A stretch of 64,000 nt of DNA from contig JWZX01003269.1 of NCBI GenBank assembly GCA_001275005.1, forward strand, positions 39,780 through 103,779. Reading direction: 5' to 3'. This stretch comes from Chrysochromulina tobinii (taxonomy: Eukaryota; Haptophyta; Prymnesiales; Chrysochromulinaceae). A model generated the notes under the pieces. That model was not told the DNA's origin. It saw nothing but the letters and a program-made list of their open reading frames with translations, and ran no database searches. Positions within the stretch are counted from its first letter, which is position 1; every line of letters starts with the position of its first letter. This document shows, piece after piece, positions 1-8,984 of this stretch. The position numbers were made by a program, and so were the translations under genes.

Positions 1-306
1 TGTAGCATATCTCGTGATATCTCGTTGAAGTAGGTGATGGGCCTGACCAGTGACAGAGTCAATGGTGATAGATAAGGTAGGCCAACGGGACTAAGCTATC
101 AGCGCAGGAGCCTGACGGCGGCCGCGAGAGGGCGAAGCGCAGAGCGCTTGACGCGTTGATATTTTTGTGAGGAAGTGAAGTGTGAACTTCCGGTGTGAAA
201 GAGCGCGGAGCGCTCTTCGAGCTATGCTAAGGAGGAGATAGGTCGTCCAGAAAGCTAGTGCGCTAACACGATAGATAAATCTTCGTTGTCGCGGGAGATC
301 CTCGGA
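1..306. other. Intergenic, nothing recognised
   Basis: I see no coding tract, RNA gene or clear repeat here. The longer open frame running antisense into the next gene is Arg/Leu-rich and looks like a shadow of that gene. The last part presumably contains the upstream region of the SKP1/F-box fusion gene. Confidence 0.5.
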
Positions 307-2464
307 ATGCGCGCGTCGTCGGCCGAGGAGCAGGAGGAGGCGCCCACGGCGAAGAAGGCCAAACACGAGGAGCAAATACGCGTGCACGCGCGAGACGGAG
401 AGGAGGTCACGTTGTCGCAAGATGCAGCCCGACTCATGGGCACCTTGAAAGATCTGATGGACCTCGCCACCTCCGAGGATGGCATCTATCCCATGCCCAC
501 GATCATGGCCTCGACGCTTCAGATGGTGTGCAAGCTGAACGACCCAGACTACACGTGGCCGAGCTCTGACGAGCCTTCGCTCTACCAGCTCATCCAGCTC
601 CTCGAGGACGCCCTCTATCTCGACGCCCCCATCGCGCTCAAGCACCTCCAGCGCGCGATCGCCTCCCGACTCAACGGCAAGCGCGCTCCTGAACTAGGCG
701 CGCTGATCGGCGCGGGTGGTGACTTTGGCAGCGCGGAGGAGCACGCGTCGCACGCTGCGCCCGTCGACGGGCAGCGTTCTGACGAGCTTCGTAAGCGTTA
801 CAGTCGGATACGCGTTCAGGAGCTGCGCTGGAAGCTGCGCAAGCTTGGCCTCACGACCGACGGCACCAAGCCCGTGCTCATCGGGCGCCTCATAGAGATG
901 GCGGATGCAGCGGCGTCAATCGCCGAGCCGGCATTTGTACCGGAAGATGTCGTTGAGGCGCCGCAGCAGCCGGCCAGCTCCACGTCACCGCCCGGAGCCA
1001 CTGCAGCAGCCCTCGTTCTCGGCGGACGCCATGGAGGCTGCTCTGGGCCTGGTGGACGTGGCCACGTTGGCGGAGCTCAAGGGCGTGACTCGGTCTTGGC
1101 GGACGCTGGCGCAACGTGTCCTCTGCTCGCGCCTGTGCCGCCGCGACGGGCAGCCAGTACCCACACGTCTGGATGAGATCACCGACCTTGACGTGGAGCA
1201 GCTCATCGAGGCCGGCCGGCCCGGGGACGCGGCTGTAGCAGGGCGGATGCTGCCTGGGCTTTCGCGCCTCCATGGCTTCGGCTATGTGGTGGATGTGGCC
1301 GCCGTTCGGGCCGCGAATCTGCAATGCGGGATGGGCGGCGGCATGGGCGGCATGGGCATGAACCCGGCGACGATCGCGGCGCTTATTGGATATGTTGGCG
1401 CTGGGGGCATGGGCATGAATCCGGCGATGATTGCTGCGCAGATGGGCGTCATCGGCGCCGGGGGCATGCCGCTTGCCAATCCGATGATGGGCGGTGCCAT
1501 GGGCGACTGGCGGCGCCACCCTTCATTGCTCCATGGTGCTGCCAAAGATGCTCTCAACATCTGCATCTCAGGCGAAGGAGAGCCCCCGTTGAGGCTGACG
1601 ATCGCAGCCGTTGCCTGTGCGGGCTCAGGAGTCATTTGCGGCATTCCGGTGCAGCAACTGCGCGAGGACAGCGTCACGGTGCTCAACTTGTCCAATAGGG
1701 GGCTCCATCTGCCTGCGGCCATGCTTGTCGCTTCTCTCATTCCTGCCACGTCGGTGCTCAAGAGCTGCAACTTGCTCAAGAACAGATTCGACGTTGAGTC
1801 AGCCAAGAAGCTCACCAAGATGGGCGCGGAGAAGGGAATCATGCTCTCGGGCATGACGCGCGACCAGACGGTGGCCGACTTCACGAAGGAGGGCCTACAA
1901 CCCGCCGACGCCATCCTGATCGCGTCTGACCTGCAGTTCATGGTGGTGGTGACCACCCTGTACCTCGCAGCCAACAGCATCGGGGAGGGTGCCAAGGCGA
2001 TCGCGGAGGCGCTGAAGGTCAACGCGGTCTTGACCGAGCTGAGCCTCGGGGCCAACAACATCGGTGTGGACGGTGCCAAGGCGATCGCGGAGGCGCTGAA
2101 GGTCAACGCGGTCCTGACCAAGCTCTGGCTCTGGGACAACAAGATCGGGGACGTGGGTGCCAAGGCGATCGCGGAGGCGCTGAAGGTCAATGCGGTGGTG
2201 ACCACCCTGGTTCTGTACAACAACAACATCGGACCAGAGGGTGCCAAGGCGATCGCGGAGGCGTTGAAGGTCAACGCGGTCTTGACCCGCTTGGACTTGG
2301 ACGCCAACTACATCGGCGTTGACGGTGCCAAGGCGATCGCGGAGGCGCTGAAGGTCAACGCGGTCCTGACCATGATCTCCCTTGGAAGCAATGATTTGGG
2401 AGATGCAGGGAAAACAGCGGTGCAAGATGCGGTGAAGGGCGGTGGATTTCAGTTGTATCTGTAG
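307..2464 (+). CDS. SKP1-like, SAP, F-box and leucine-rich repeat fusion protein
   Basis: Two open blocks in different frames join through a predicted intron at about 937-1006 (GT-AG, phase 0; acceptors ending at 997 or 1009 and a donor at 949 also keep frame), giving about 695 residues. Residues 24-80 resemble the SKP1 POZ fold, and 90-135 (LYQLIQLLEDALYLDAP) resemble the SKP1 helices that contact F-boxes. A SAP-like helix-extended-helix lies near 160-200. After the junction, residues about 218-255 (GLVDVATLAELKGVTRSW) read as an F-box, followed by a Met/Gly-rich linker and five near-identical 28-residue ribonuclease-inhibitor-type LRRs. In SCF ligases SKP1 and the F-box are separate partners, so this looks like an adaptor and receptor in one chain. 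The open frame begins at a TTG; I chose the first ATG. The product is inferred from motifs; an unspliced frameshift is the alternative. Confidence 0.7.
1988..2400 (+). repeat. Five 84-bp tandem LRR-coding repeats
   Basis: The stretch ggtgccaaggcgatcgcgga starts at 1988, 2072, 2156, 2240 and 2324, exactly 84 bp apart, and each unit encodes one 28-residue leucine-rich repeat. Near identity at the DNA level points to recent unit duplication or ongoing homogenisation. Confidence 0.9.
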
Positions 2465-2618
2465 ATTGTGCGAGCATGAACATGTGTGGATCGCTGTTTC
2501 GTGTCCTGTGAAGTGATTTCCTAATTTCCTAAATTTGGAAGCTTCCGGATTAGCCTCCTGCCGCCCCGCGTGCAGCTGCGGCGCTCGCCTGCCAGCGCGG
2601 AGGCGGAGGGCATGCGGC

Positions 2619-3104
2619 ATGGCGGCATCCGAGCGAGCGTCGCAGCTGATCGGGGCAGCCGATGAGGGCGCGGGTGCGGCGAGGCAGCGCACGGATGAGG
2701 AGGCGGCGAGGGCTGCGGGCGGGGAGGAGGGCATGGAGGTGACGCCCTCCACGGCGGCGGCGGCGGCGGCGGGGTTGGAGCGTCCGGCGCGCAAGCGCTA
2801 TCGTAAGAAGACAGCGGCACCGGCAGCGCTCACAGCTGAAGAGGCCAGGGCTGCCGCAGAAGCCGAGGGGCTTGAGCTGGTGCCCTCTTTGAAACGGGCG
2901 GGGGGCTTCAAGGGTGTGCGCATGCAACATGACAAGTACTACATGGCGAGGGGAGAGATCAAGGGCGAGCGGCACTTCCTCGGCAGTTTCGCGACAGCAG
3001 AGGAGGCGGCCTTGGTCTATCAGAGGTGGAAAAAAGAGGCCCGAAAAGAGGTGGAGGCGGAGGCGGCCTTGAGCTATCAGTGGAAACAACGGCGAAGGCA
3101 CTAA
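2619..3104 (+). CDS. AP2/ERF-like DNA-binding protein
   Basis: A 161-residue protein. The N-terminal half is Ala/Glu-rich with a basic patch (RPARKRYRKK). Residues about 104-145 match an AP2-type fold: GGFKGVR, a short spacer, then FLGSFATAEEAALVY, the usual two beta strands plus helix. Proteins with this GFKGV...LGTFAT...EAAL pattern are common in algae and are predicted nuclear DNA-binding factors. The start is the second of two in-frame ATGs; the upstream extension is compositionally odd. The tail after the domain repeats EA(A/E)AL and may be low complexity. The target sequence and role cannot be told from the sequence. Confidence 0.65.
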   Translation: MAASERASQLIGAADEGAGAARQRTDEEAARAAGGEEGMEVTPSTAAAAAAGLERPARKRYRKKTAAPAALTAEEARAAAEAEGLELVPSLKRAGGFKGVRMQHDKYYMARGEIKGERHFLGSFATAEEAALVYQRWKKEARKEVEAEAALSYQWKQRRRH

Positions 3105-3300
3105 ATATGTCTACGTACTGGTTGACGGCGTACCGCCGCGACCACGGGCGGTTGTGCGAAAATCGGATCGCTCGCACTGGTGCGCGCGGTGTACTAGAGG
3201 TAGAGCGCCTTCGTGGTGAAGAGGTGAAGAGTTTATACATTATAGACAGTTAGTCAAGTCTATAGAATAGAACAACAGAGTGACAATATCACAATAAACG
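3105..3300. other. Intergenic, nothing recognised
   Basis: A short spacer after the AP2-like gene. A weak open frame continues to 3253 but shows no recognisable domain. Confidence 0.4.
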
Positions 3301-3305
3301 GAAGC

Positions 3306-4025
3306 CTAGAATGTGCTCCGGATCGAAGTATGCCTGGGAGGCGGTGACAGAGGGTGGAATGAGGGTGGCGGCGAGGGCGGCGGCGTCGAAGGTGTTGGCG
3401 AGGGCGGCGGAGGCGAGGGCGGCGGAGGCGAGGGCGGAGGCGGCGAGGGCGGCGGTGAGGGCGGCGGCGGTGAGGGTGAGGGCGGAGGCGGTGACGGTGG
3501 CAAATAGTATCGCGGTCCACAGTCGGCGCAGTCGCCGAGCCCATGGAACACGCAACCGCAGCGAAGTGCGAGCCTGGGCCCTCATCCTGGCAGGCGCCGT
3601 TTTGGGCCAATGCACACGTGTCCTGGCACAACATCGGCGGAGGCGAGGGAGGGGGTGGAGGAGCACGCGAGCGGTGGAGACGGGGCCGCGTTGCTGGCCG
3701 CTACGGCGCTCAAGGCGGGGCCATACGCGCTCGCAGTGCGCCTCCTTGCGGGGTGTGCAACGGGGTGAGGGAGGAGTCGGCGAAGGAGGTAAAGGCGCAG
3801 GGGTCGGCGGCGAGGGAGGCGGTGGCGTAGCGGTGTCGAGTGTGGCGGCGAAGGCAGCGGCGGTGATGGTAACGGCGGCCTGGGAGACGGCGAGGGCAGC
3901 GGCGGCATGGTTGAGGCGATCTGGGAGGCAGAGAAGGCGGTGGCGATGGCGGTGGCGTTGGAGGTCGCGGTGATGAGGGTGGCGAGAGTGGCGGAGAGGG
4001 TGGCTAACAACAAGAAGGGGAGCAC
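3306..4025 (-). pseudogene. Secreted proline-rich wall-type protein with Cys motif, frame-broken
   Basis: Read on the minus strand, a signal-peptide-like start (MLPFLLLATLSATLATLI) at 4025 leads into Pro/Ser-rich sequence, then a Cys-rich block and a long (S)PPPP tail that ends near 3306. The Cys block reads CQDTCALAQNGACQDEGPGS in one frame and CVFHGLGDCADCGPR in another, with the switch near 3555-3570. Together they match a motif I know from algal secreted proteins (CxxTC...GxCxDGGPGS...GTDCxDCGPR). The upstream proline-rich tract also changes frame. The breaks could be mutations, sequencing errors in GC-rich repeats, or an unrecognised intron. Tail composition resembles hydroxyproline-rich glycoproteins. 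The role is inferred as extracellular matrix. Confidence 0.5.
3360..3500. repeat. GGCGG(A/T)G-rich simple repeat
   Basis: A low-complexity run of gaggcgagggcggcgg-type units, which encodes the Ser-Pro-Pro tail of the minus-strand gene. Confidence 0.85.
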
Positions 4026-4117
4026 TGGTGCGCCCGCCGCTGTTGTCTTTGAACACCATCAAAAATGGGCCCGCAACAATCGGACCCTCGACCTCATACC
4101 TGATGAGCAGTCTCGAT

Positions 4118-4305
4118 GGTGCAATCAGCCGCAATCAGCCGCAATCAGCCGCCTTCGGCCACCAGCAACCGCCATCAGCCGTCATCAGCCGCCTTCAGCC
4201 GCCATCAATAGCATACCCATACAGCAATCAGCCGTCATCAGCTTCAATCAATCGCAATCAGCCGCAATCAGCCGCAATCAGCCGCCATCAATTGCATACC
4301 CATAC
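4118..4305. repeat. Degenerate (aatcagccgc)n decamer repeat
   Basis: Multiple copies of caatcagccg and close variants run through this stretch. A longer unit ending in catacccatac occurs twice (about 4208 and 4295), so the array itself looks duplicated. It is probably non-coding. Confidence 0.85.
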
Positions 4306-4469
4306 GGCAGAAGCTCCGTCCTTGCATCGCTGATCGGTGCCACCGGCTTTGGCGGCAGCTCTGTACGCACCACCTTCTCCCTGTTCGGCTTCGGCTTGCG
4401 CAGCCGCGCCGTCTTGGGCTTCGACAGTCGGCGAAGGTCGATGCCATTACCATCGTTCGCTTACGCCTT

Positions 4470-4860
4470 CTCGCCTTCGCCCCAACTACGAATACGAGGT
4501 CGCGCATGACGCGCGCCGAGAGGGTTGCCGAGGCGATGGACGAGCTGCACGCGCGTGCGCTCGGCGTGACGGCGTCCTTGCGCCGCTCGACGAGCCGGCG
4601 CAGCGCCTGTGCTTGCGGCAGCTTTTCCATCGCGCGGTTGCGCTGGCTCCGGTTGAGCATGCCACCCTTTTGCCCTTGGGGCCGAGGATCGCATCTGACT
4701 CTTCAAGCACCGCCGTCCGTAGCGTGCGCCGCAGATCGGCGAGCACCTGCTCGCCGCCGCGCGCCTCGAGCACAGGATTCAGCTTCGCAAGCTGTCCCGC
4801 GGTCGCGATGAGCACTGGCGCGTCCTTCTGCGCCAGCGACGTCCGCAGCAGACCTGGTTC
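4470..4860 (-). pseudogene. Unidentified coding tract, frame-broken
   Basis: On the minus strand a protein-like tract (LIATAGQLAKLNPVLEARGG...LRRTLRTAVLEESDAIL) runs from about 4815 to 4655 and appears to continue in another frame as MLNRSQRNRAMEKLPQ to about 4500. The switch is near the LGPKGKR codons around 4660. Both parts have amphipathic, Ala/Arg/Leu-rich composition. I do not recognise the family. A one-base disruption or a short intron are the possibilities. It lies just beyond the 3' end of the tRNA gene. Confidence 0.3.
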
Positions 4861-4874
4861 TGTGCCTCGCAGGC

Positions 4875-4881
4875 AAAAAAA
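4875..4881 (-). terminator. Pol III T7 terminator of tRNA-Ala
   Basis: Seven consecutive T on the transcribed strand begin four bases after the tRNA 3' end. Confidence 0.85.
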
Positions 4882-4884
4882 GCA

Positions 4885-4957
4885 TGGAGAATCCGGGCTT
4901 CGATCCCGGTACCTCCCGTATGCTGAACGGGCGATCTACCAATTGATCTAATTCCCC
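4885..4957 (-). tRNA. tRNA-Ala (AGC)
   Basis: The minus strand folds as a complete 73-nt cloverleaf. The acceptor GGGGAAT pairs with ATTCTCC, including a G3:U70 wobble, the main alanine identity element. The D stem is GATC/GATC, the anticodon stem CCCGT/ACGGG with loop TCAGCAT, and the T stem CCGGG/CCCGG with loop ATCGAAG, like the ATCGATG loop I recall in some eukaryotic tRNA-Ala genes. The discriminator is A, and CCA is not encoded. The anticodon is AGC. Position 33 is C instead of the near-universal U. A run of seven T follows directly (4881-4875), a Pol III terminator. Confidence 0.92.
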
Positions 4958-5204
4958 GCCATGATGTGTCCAACGACGTCCTTGCATCACTACCTATTCA
5001 AACTACTTTCTGAAGCCTCACAATGTCCACTCAACTCACCCCCCCCCCTTAGCGTCCAATCTCTCGAGTCACCCTCCTGATTGACTAAAGCGCTCCCCGC
5101 ACCCAAGGCCAGGGCCCCTCGCCTGCACGACCCCGTCCCCCCCTCCCCTCTGCTGCACCGCTCTCGTCCCCGTGACCCCGACTCCTTTTTGCGCTTTCAC
5201 TGCC

Positions 5205-5849
5205 ATGCAGGACGCCGCGCTCGCCGCCCTGCACACGCAGCTCGCATCCGCCGAGGCGGCACGCGGTGCGCACGGTGGCCTCGGCTTCTCCAAGCCACTC
5301 AAGGGAGAAGGCAAGGCGAAGCGCGATAACGACACCGAGGCGACTCGCACGCTGCTGAACGACAAGGGTGGTGGCAAGAACCGCGAGTTCCACACGACGA
5401 CGGCGGGAGCGGTCGCGGCCGGCCATTGGGATCCATGGTCGCGGCCTGTGGCCTTCAAGATGAAGGAGGTCAATCGGCGTGTTGGCGGACTTTACAGCAT
5501 GTTCGTAAAGGGAGGCACCGTCGGCTCTGTGCTGGACGACACGCCCTCTGCATCTGCATCTGCATCAGCAAGTGCGCCCGCGCCAGCACCTGCGCCTGCG
5601 CCTGTGCCATCTTCGGCGGCCGCCGCGACCTTCAACTGGAAGCGGATCATCAAGGAGCAGCTACGTAACGCCGAGGGACAGCAGCTCAAGATCAAACGCT
5701 TGAGGAAAGTCGTCCTTGCAGAGTATGCGCGGCGAACAACAGCCGCTCAAGGGGACAAGGACGAAGCGAGGCGCTTATTTCGCAGGAAGCTGAAAAGGAC
5801 GCCAGGTGTCACCGTCGAAGCCAAGCTTGTGCGGTTGGGTTCCAAGTGA
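5205..5849 (+). CDS. Protein with LYAR-type C-terminal winged-helix domain
   Basis: A 214-residue protein. The C-terminal 70 residues (FNWKRIIKEQLRNAEGQQLK ... KLVRL) match the winged-helix tail of nucleolar LYAR-like proteins: a W/L-K-K-I helix, an LKIKRLRK core helix, and a final VEAKLVRL strand. The N-terminal part holds GLGFSKPLKGEGKAKR and HWDPWSRP segments that I cannot place. A Ser-Ala then Ala-Pro repeat (about residues 116-140) links the halves and is encoded by tctgca and gcgcct microsatellites. No C2H2-type LYAR zinc finger is visible. A nucleolar or RNA-linked role is inferred. The start is the ATG at 5205 rather than the earlier ACG/GTG-initiated frame. Confidence 0.6.
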   Translation: MQDAALAALHTQLASAEAARGAHGGLGFSKPLKGEGKAKRDNDTEATRTLLNDKGGGKNREFHTTTAGAVAAGHWDPWSRPVAFKMKEVNRRVGGLYSMFVKGGTVGSVLDDTPSASASASASAPAPAPAPAPVPSSAAAATFNWKRIIKEQLRNAEGQQLKIKRLRKVVLAEYARRTTAAQGDKDEARRLFRRKLKRTPGVTVEAKLVRLGSK

Positions 5850-6433
5850 GACAGAGAGCTCGCTATAGACATTGAGCACGAGGCGTGGCGCGTCGGGCGG
5901 CACCGGACGCGGGACGTCATTACCGACCGGCGGAGAAAAGAGAGTGGTTCGCCGCGAGGCGCAATGTGGCTGAGTGTGGAATTTTTTCTTTCGATAGCCG
6001 GAATCAGGGATAGGCGATATGCCGCCGTACCCCCCGCCAACCGACGCGGCCATCGCAACCAGCAATTGCGGGGCCCACGCCCGCCACGCGTCCATTGCAC
6101 GCGTCCCGTCCGTTGCGTCCACGAGCGTACAACCCGTATAGGTACCCGCGACCCGACCGCGCGGCGCGCGCGCGCGACATCGTCCCGACGACAGCCCGCT
6201 GTTGGCCCGGATATCAGCCCGGATACCGAGACTTGGAGCGACGAGCGGCCGGACGCCGACCGCGCAGACGCGGCGCGCGATCTGGATCTCGCGGATGCGG
6301 GCGGCGCGCTCCTGTGCAAAGGGCGGCCCGGCGCACCGCCACGCCGCCGGACCGCGGTATACAAACTGTACCGGGACATGCGGATCGTGGCACGCGCTTC
6401 GCTGCATGCGTCACGCTCTGCCAGCCACATACA
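5850..6433. other. Convergent intergenic region, CpG-rich
   Basis: This stretch lies between the 3' ends of the LYAR-like (+) and MYB (-) genes. It is rich in CG dinucleotides, including a (gc)n tract near 6160-6180. Several long open frames overlap on both strands but lack domain sequence, so I read none as genes. Confidence 0.4.
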
Positions 6434-7885
6434 CTATACACGCGTCCTGGTCGGGCCTCGACAGGCGGCGACGGACAAGGGCAGGCTGGGCGGCGTCGCC
6501 CGCCGGTCCATCTCAATGAGAGTCTGAAGGCGCGAGTAGCGGTTTCGGATCGCGTGCTCGGTGCGTCCAGGCAGCTGCTGCGCGATGCGCCCCCACTTGT
6601 GCCCATACTCGCTCACCATGTGCACGATCGTCTCGTCCTCCTGCCGCGACCAGCTCACGCGTTCGGGCTTGGTCCACTCGGCGTCGACGCTGCCGCCTCC
6701 GCTGTTGGTACGCCAGTGGAAGGGCCTACGCGGCGCCGCCTTGCCACTAAGGACGTGTAGGCACGATTCAGAGAGCTCGGCACTGCTCGCGTCTGCCTCG
6801 ACGGCAAGAGGCTTTGGCTGCTCCGCTTCGTTGAGCCGGTTCCACCGGTCGCGCACAGCGTCGTCGGAGCGGCCGGGCAGCAGCGCGGCGATCACGCGCC
6901 ACTTGAAGCCATGAGTGTGCACGCTCTCGCGGATGAGAATGTCATCCGAGGTTGTCCATTCCTTGCGCTCGGCGACGTTGCGCATCGCGCCGCTGGAGGC
7001 GCCCTTCTCGCCGAGCGAGGCCGCGGCGGCCGACGCCGCCGCCTTCTCGGCCGCCACGGCGGTGGGCGCGCTGGTGGGGGGCCAATGTTGCGGGGGCGGC
7101 GGCGGGTACGGCCGGCACTGATGGTGGTGCTGCAGGGGCGGCGGCAGCACGGGGAGCGGCGCAAGCACGGGGAGCGGGGCGGTAGCCACCGCCGCCTCCG
7201 GCATGGGCGGCACTTCGCCCATCATCGTTGGCGCGCTGTGCGACGCGTCCGACGCGTCCGACAGCATGCCATCGGCGCCGAGGAGAATGTCTGAGTCGGC
7301 GAGCATCTCAAAGGGCGTGCGGTTGGCGACCGCGTCCTCGGCGCCCAAGAGCTGGAAGAGCTGCGACACCTCGTCCGTGAAGGCATTGTCGTGGTTGTCC
7401 TCGCCGTCAGCTCTGCCGCACAGGCTGTCGTCATAATAATGGCTCGGCGGCGCGAGGAGGCTCTCCTGGCTGACGAGGGACTCGAGCAGTGCAAGCGTCT
7501 CTTCCTCCTCCCGGGGCGTGGGCGACTGCGGCGGCGAGAGGCGCAGCAGCTTTTTGCTAAGGTTGGCGTCGGGGCTTGGCAGGCTCATGATGATCCCCGC
7601 GGGGAAGAGAGCACTGGCGAGCACATTGCCGTCAGCGTCGACGCTGGGCATGGGCGGCATCGCCGTGATCGCTGGGGAGGCGTGGCCCTGGGCGAAGGCC
7701 ACTGTGAGCTCGCGCATGGACATTAGCCCACGGTCGGCGCGGCTGCGCTTCTTCCCGAGGGCGGAATCGGACCACGTGGCAAAGGGCGAGGAAGCGGCCT
7801 CGGCGACGTCGGTGCTCATGAAGTCCTTGAAGCGGGCGGGGAGCGTCGAGGCGCGAGCGGGGCGTGCGGCGGCAAGTGACTGCAT
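6434..7885 (-). CDS. Two-repeat MYB DNA-binding protein
   Basis: A 483-residue protein with a long acidic and Pro/Ala-rich N-terminal half (about 1-300) and two MYB/SANT repeats. Repeat 1 (about 312-352) is WTTSDDILIRESVHTHGFKW followed by IAALLPGRSDDAVRDRW. Repeat 2 (about 413-455) is WSRQEDETIVHMVSEYGHKW followed by IAQQLPGRTEHAIRNRY. Both carry regularly spaced aromatic residues. The repeats are about 60 residues apart, unlike the adjacent R2R3 of plants. Features such as DDIL and His-rich segments (QHHHQC) lie in the linker regions. It is predicted to be a nuclear transcription or telomere-type regulator; the targets are unknown. Confidence 0.85.
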   Translation of the reverse strand: MQSLAAARPARASTLPARFKDFMSTDVAEAASSPFATWSDSALGKKRSRADRGLMSMRELTVAFAQGHASPAITAMPPMPSVDADGNVLASALFPAGIIMSLPSPDANLSKKLLRLSPPQSPTPREEEETLALLESLVSQESLLAPPSHYYDDSLCGRADGEDNHDNAFTDEVSQLFQLLGAEDAVANRTPFEMLADSDILLGADGMLSDASDASHSAPTMMGEVPPMPEAAVATAPLPVLAPLPVLPPPLQHHHQCRPYPPPPPQHWPPTSAPTAVAAEKAAASAAAASLGEKGASSGAMRNVAERKEWTTSDDILIRESVHTHGFKWRVIAALLPGRSDDAVRDRWNRLNEAEQPKPLAVEADASSAELSESCLHVLSGKAAPRRPFHWRTNSGGGSVDAEWTKPERVSWSRQEDETIVHMVSEYGHKWGRIAQQLPGRTEHAIRNRYSRLQTLIEMDRRATPPSLPLSVAACRGPTRTRV

Positions 7886-8189
7886 CCTGAAGACGCCCGT
7901 TGGAAGGGTGAGCCTTCAGACGAGACGCCGGTGGCGAGCGTGCACGCCGAAGGTGCTCGGAACTCGTGGCGGTTATGTCGGTTATGAAACTTTGTTCATG
8001 CAAAGTGAAATAGCTCTGCGCCCGCCGGGGAAGTCTGCCTGGCCCGCTACATGTACATGTAGGAGGGCAAGATGTAGGCAGAGCCGCTAGGTTGCGCATC
8101 ATTTCGCCCCTGCTTTTCGCTAGGCTTTTCGCAAGCAGGTAAAATGAATTTCGTCTTGCCGAGCTGCAGATAAACGTGAACGTGAACGC
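7886..8189. other. Divergent upstream region (MYB and Pth genes)
   Basis: About 300 bp between the MYB start (-) and the peptidyl-tRNA hydrolase start (+). It contains the small palindrome tacatgtacatgta near 8048. No TATA-like box is convincing. Confidence 0.4.
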
Positions 8190-8984
8190 ATGCCATTACA
8201 TTGTACACAGCAGCGAGACAATGTCACACGAAAAGCGAGCGCGACCCGAATGAAGCGACCCTCCTCCTCCACGTCAGGAGCACACGATGAATCTCCCGCA
8301 ATGCTGCTCATCGGCCTCGGGAACCCTGGCGTGCGCTATGCCGGCACTCGGCATAATGCCGGCCAGATGTTTGTTGAGCAACTCGTCGCTTTGCACTCGG
8401 ACAAGTTTGGCCCATGGAAGCCTGCAGAGTGCGCGCGTGTGGCGTGGGGCACGCTCGGCGGGAGGTGCGTCGTCGCGTGCGTCCCAACGCAACCTATGAA
8501 CCTGTCGGGCAAAGGCGTCGCCATGCTCGCCACGAGGAACGCCTGCTCGCCAGCCCGTGTCGTCATCGCCCACGATGACCTTGACTTGCAGTGCGGACGG
8601 CTCAAGATCAAGCAAGGGGGCTCGAGCGGTGGGCATAAGGGCATCGACTCATGCACAGCGTGCCTCCGCTCGGCCGACTTCCACCGGCTGCGCATTGGCA
8701 TCGGCCGGCCGGCGCGCAAGGAGGACGTGCCCGACTTTGTGCTTGAGCCCTTCACCAGTGCCGAGCGGACGACGCTCGTGGCGCTCTTCGAGCGTCTTGC
8801 GCGCCCGGACCTGAGCGCGAGGCTGCCTGAGCTATGCACCGGCTCGGACGCCGTGCGTTCGCAGCTACTCGCCGACGTCGCTGCGCCAGCCGCCACGCCC
8901 GCACTTGCTCCTTCTGCCAAAGCACGTCCTCTGGCCGCCATGAGAAGCACACCAGGAGTTGCCGCAGCGGCAGCAGTGGCCTAA
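8190..8984 (+). CDS. Peptidyl-tRNA hydrolase, bacterial (Pth/PTRH1) type
   Basis: A 264-residue enzyme that cleaves the ester bond of peptidyl-tRNAs released from ribosomes. Family signatures are LIGLGNPGVRYAGTRHNAG (catalytic His in TRHNAG and the GNPG Asn), PMNLSGKG, VVIAHDDLDL with the catalytic-site Asp, and GGSSGGHKGI then RLRIGIGRP. About 37 residues precede the catalytic core and could be an organelle-targeting extension; alternative in-frame ATGs lie at 8250 and 8287. The Ala-rich last 40 residues exceed bacterial Pth. It is expected in plastid or mitochondrion, but the targeting call is weak. Confidence 0.93.
   Translation: MPLHCTQQRDNVTRKASATRMKRPSSSTSGAHDESPAMLLIGLGNPGVRYAGTRHNAGQMFVEQLVALHSDKFGPWKPAECARVAWGTLGGRCVVACVPTQPMNLSGKGVAMLATRNACSPARVVIAHDDLDLQCGRLKIKQGGSSGGHKGIDSCTACLRSADFHRLRIGIGRPARKEDVPDFVLEPFTSAERTTLVALFERLARPDLSARLPELCTGSDAVRSQLLADVAAPAATPALAPSAKARPLAAMRSTPGVAAAAAVA

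Noticed and set aside
5964-6760. Plus-strand Arg-rich frames
   Set aside because: They overlap the MYB gene or its 3' spacer and lack domain sequence.
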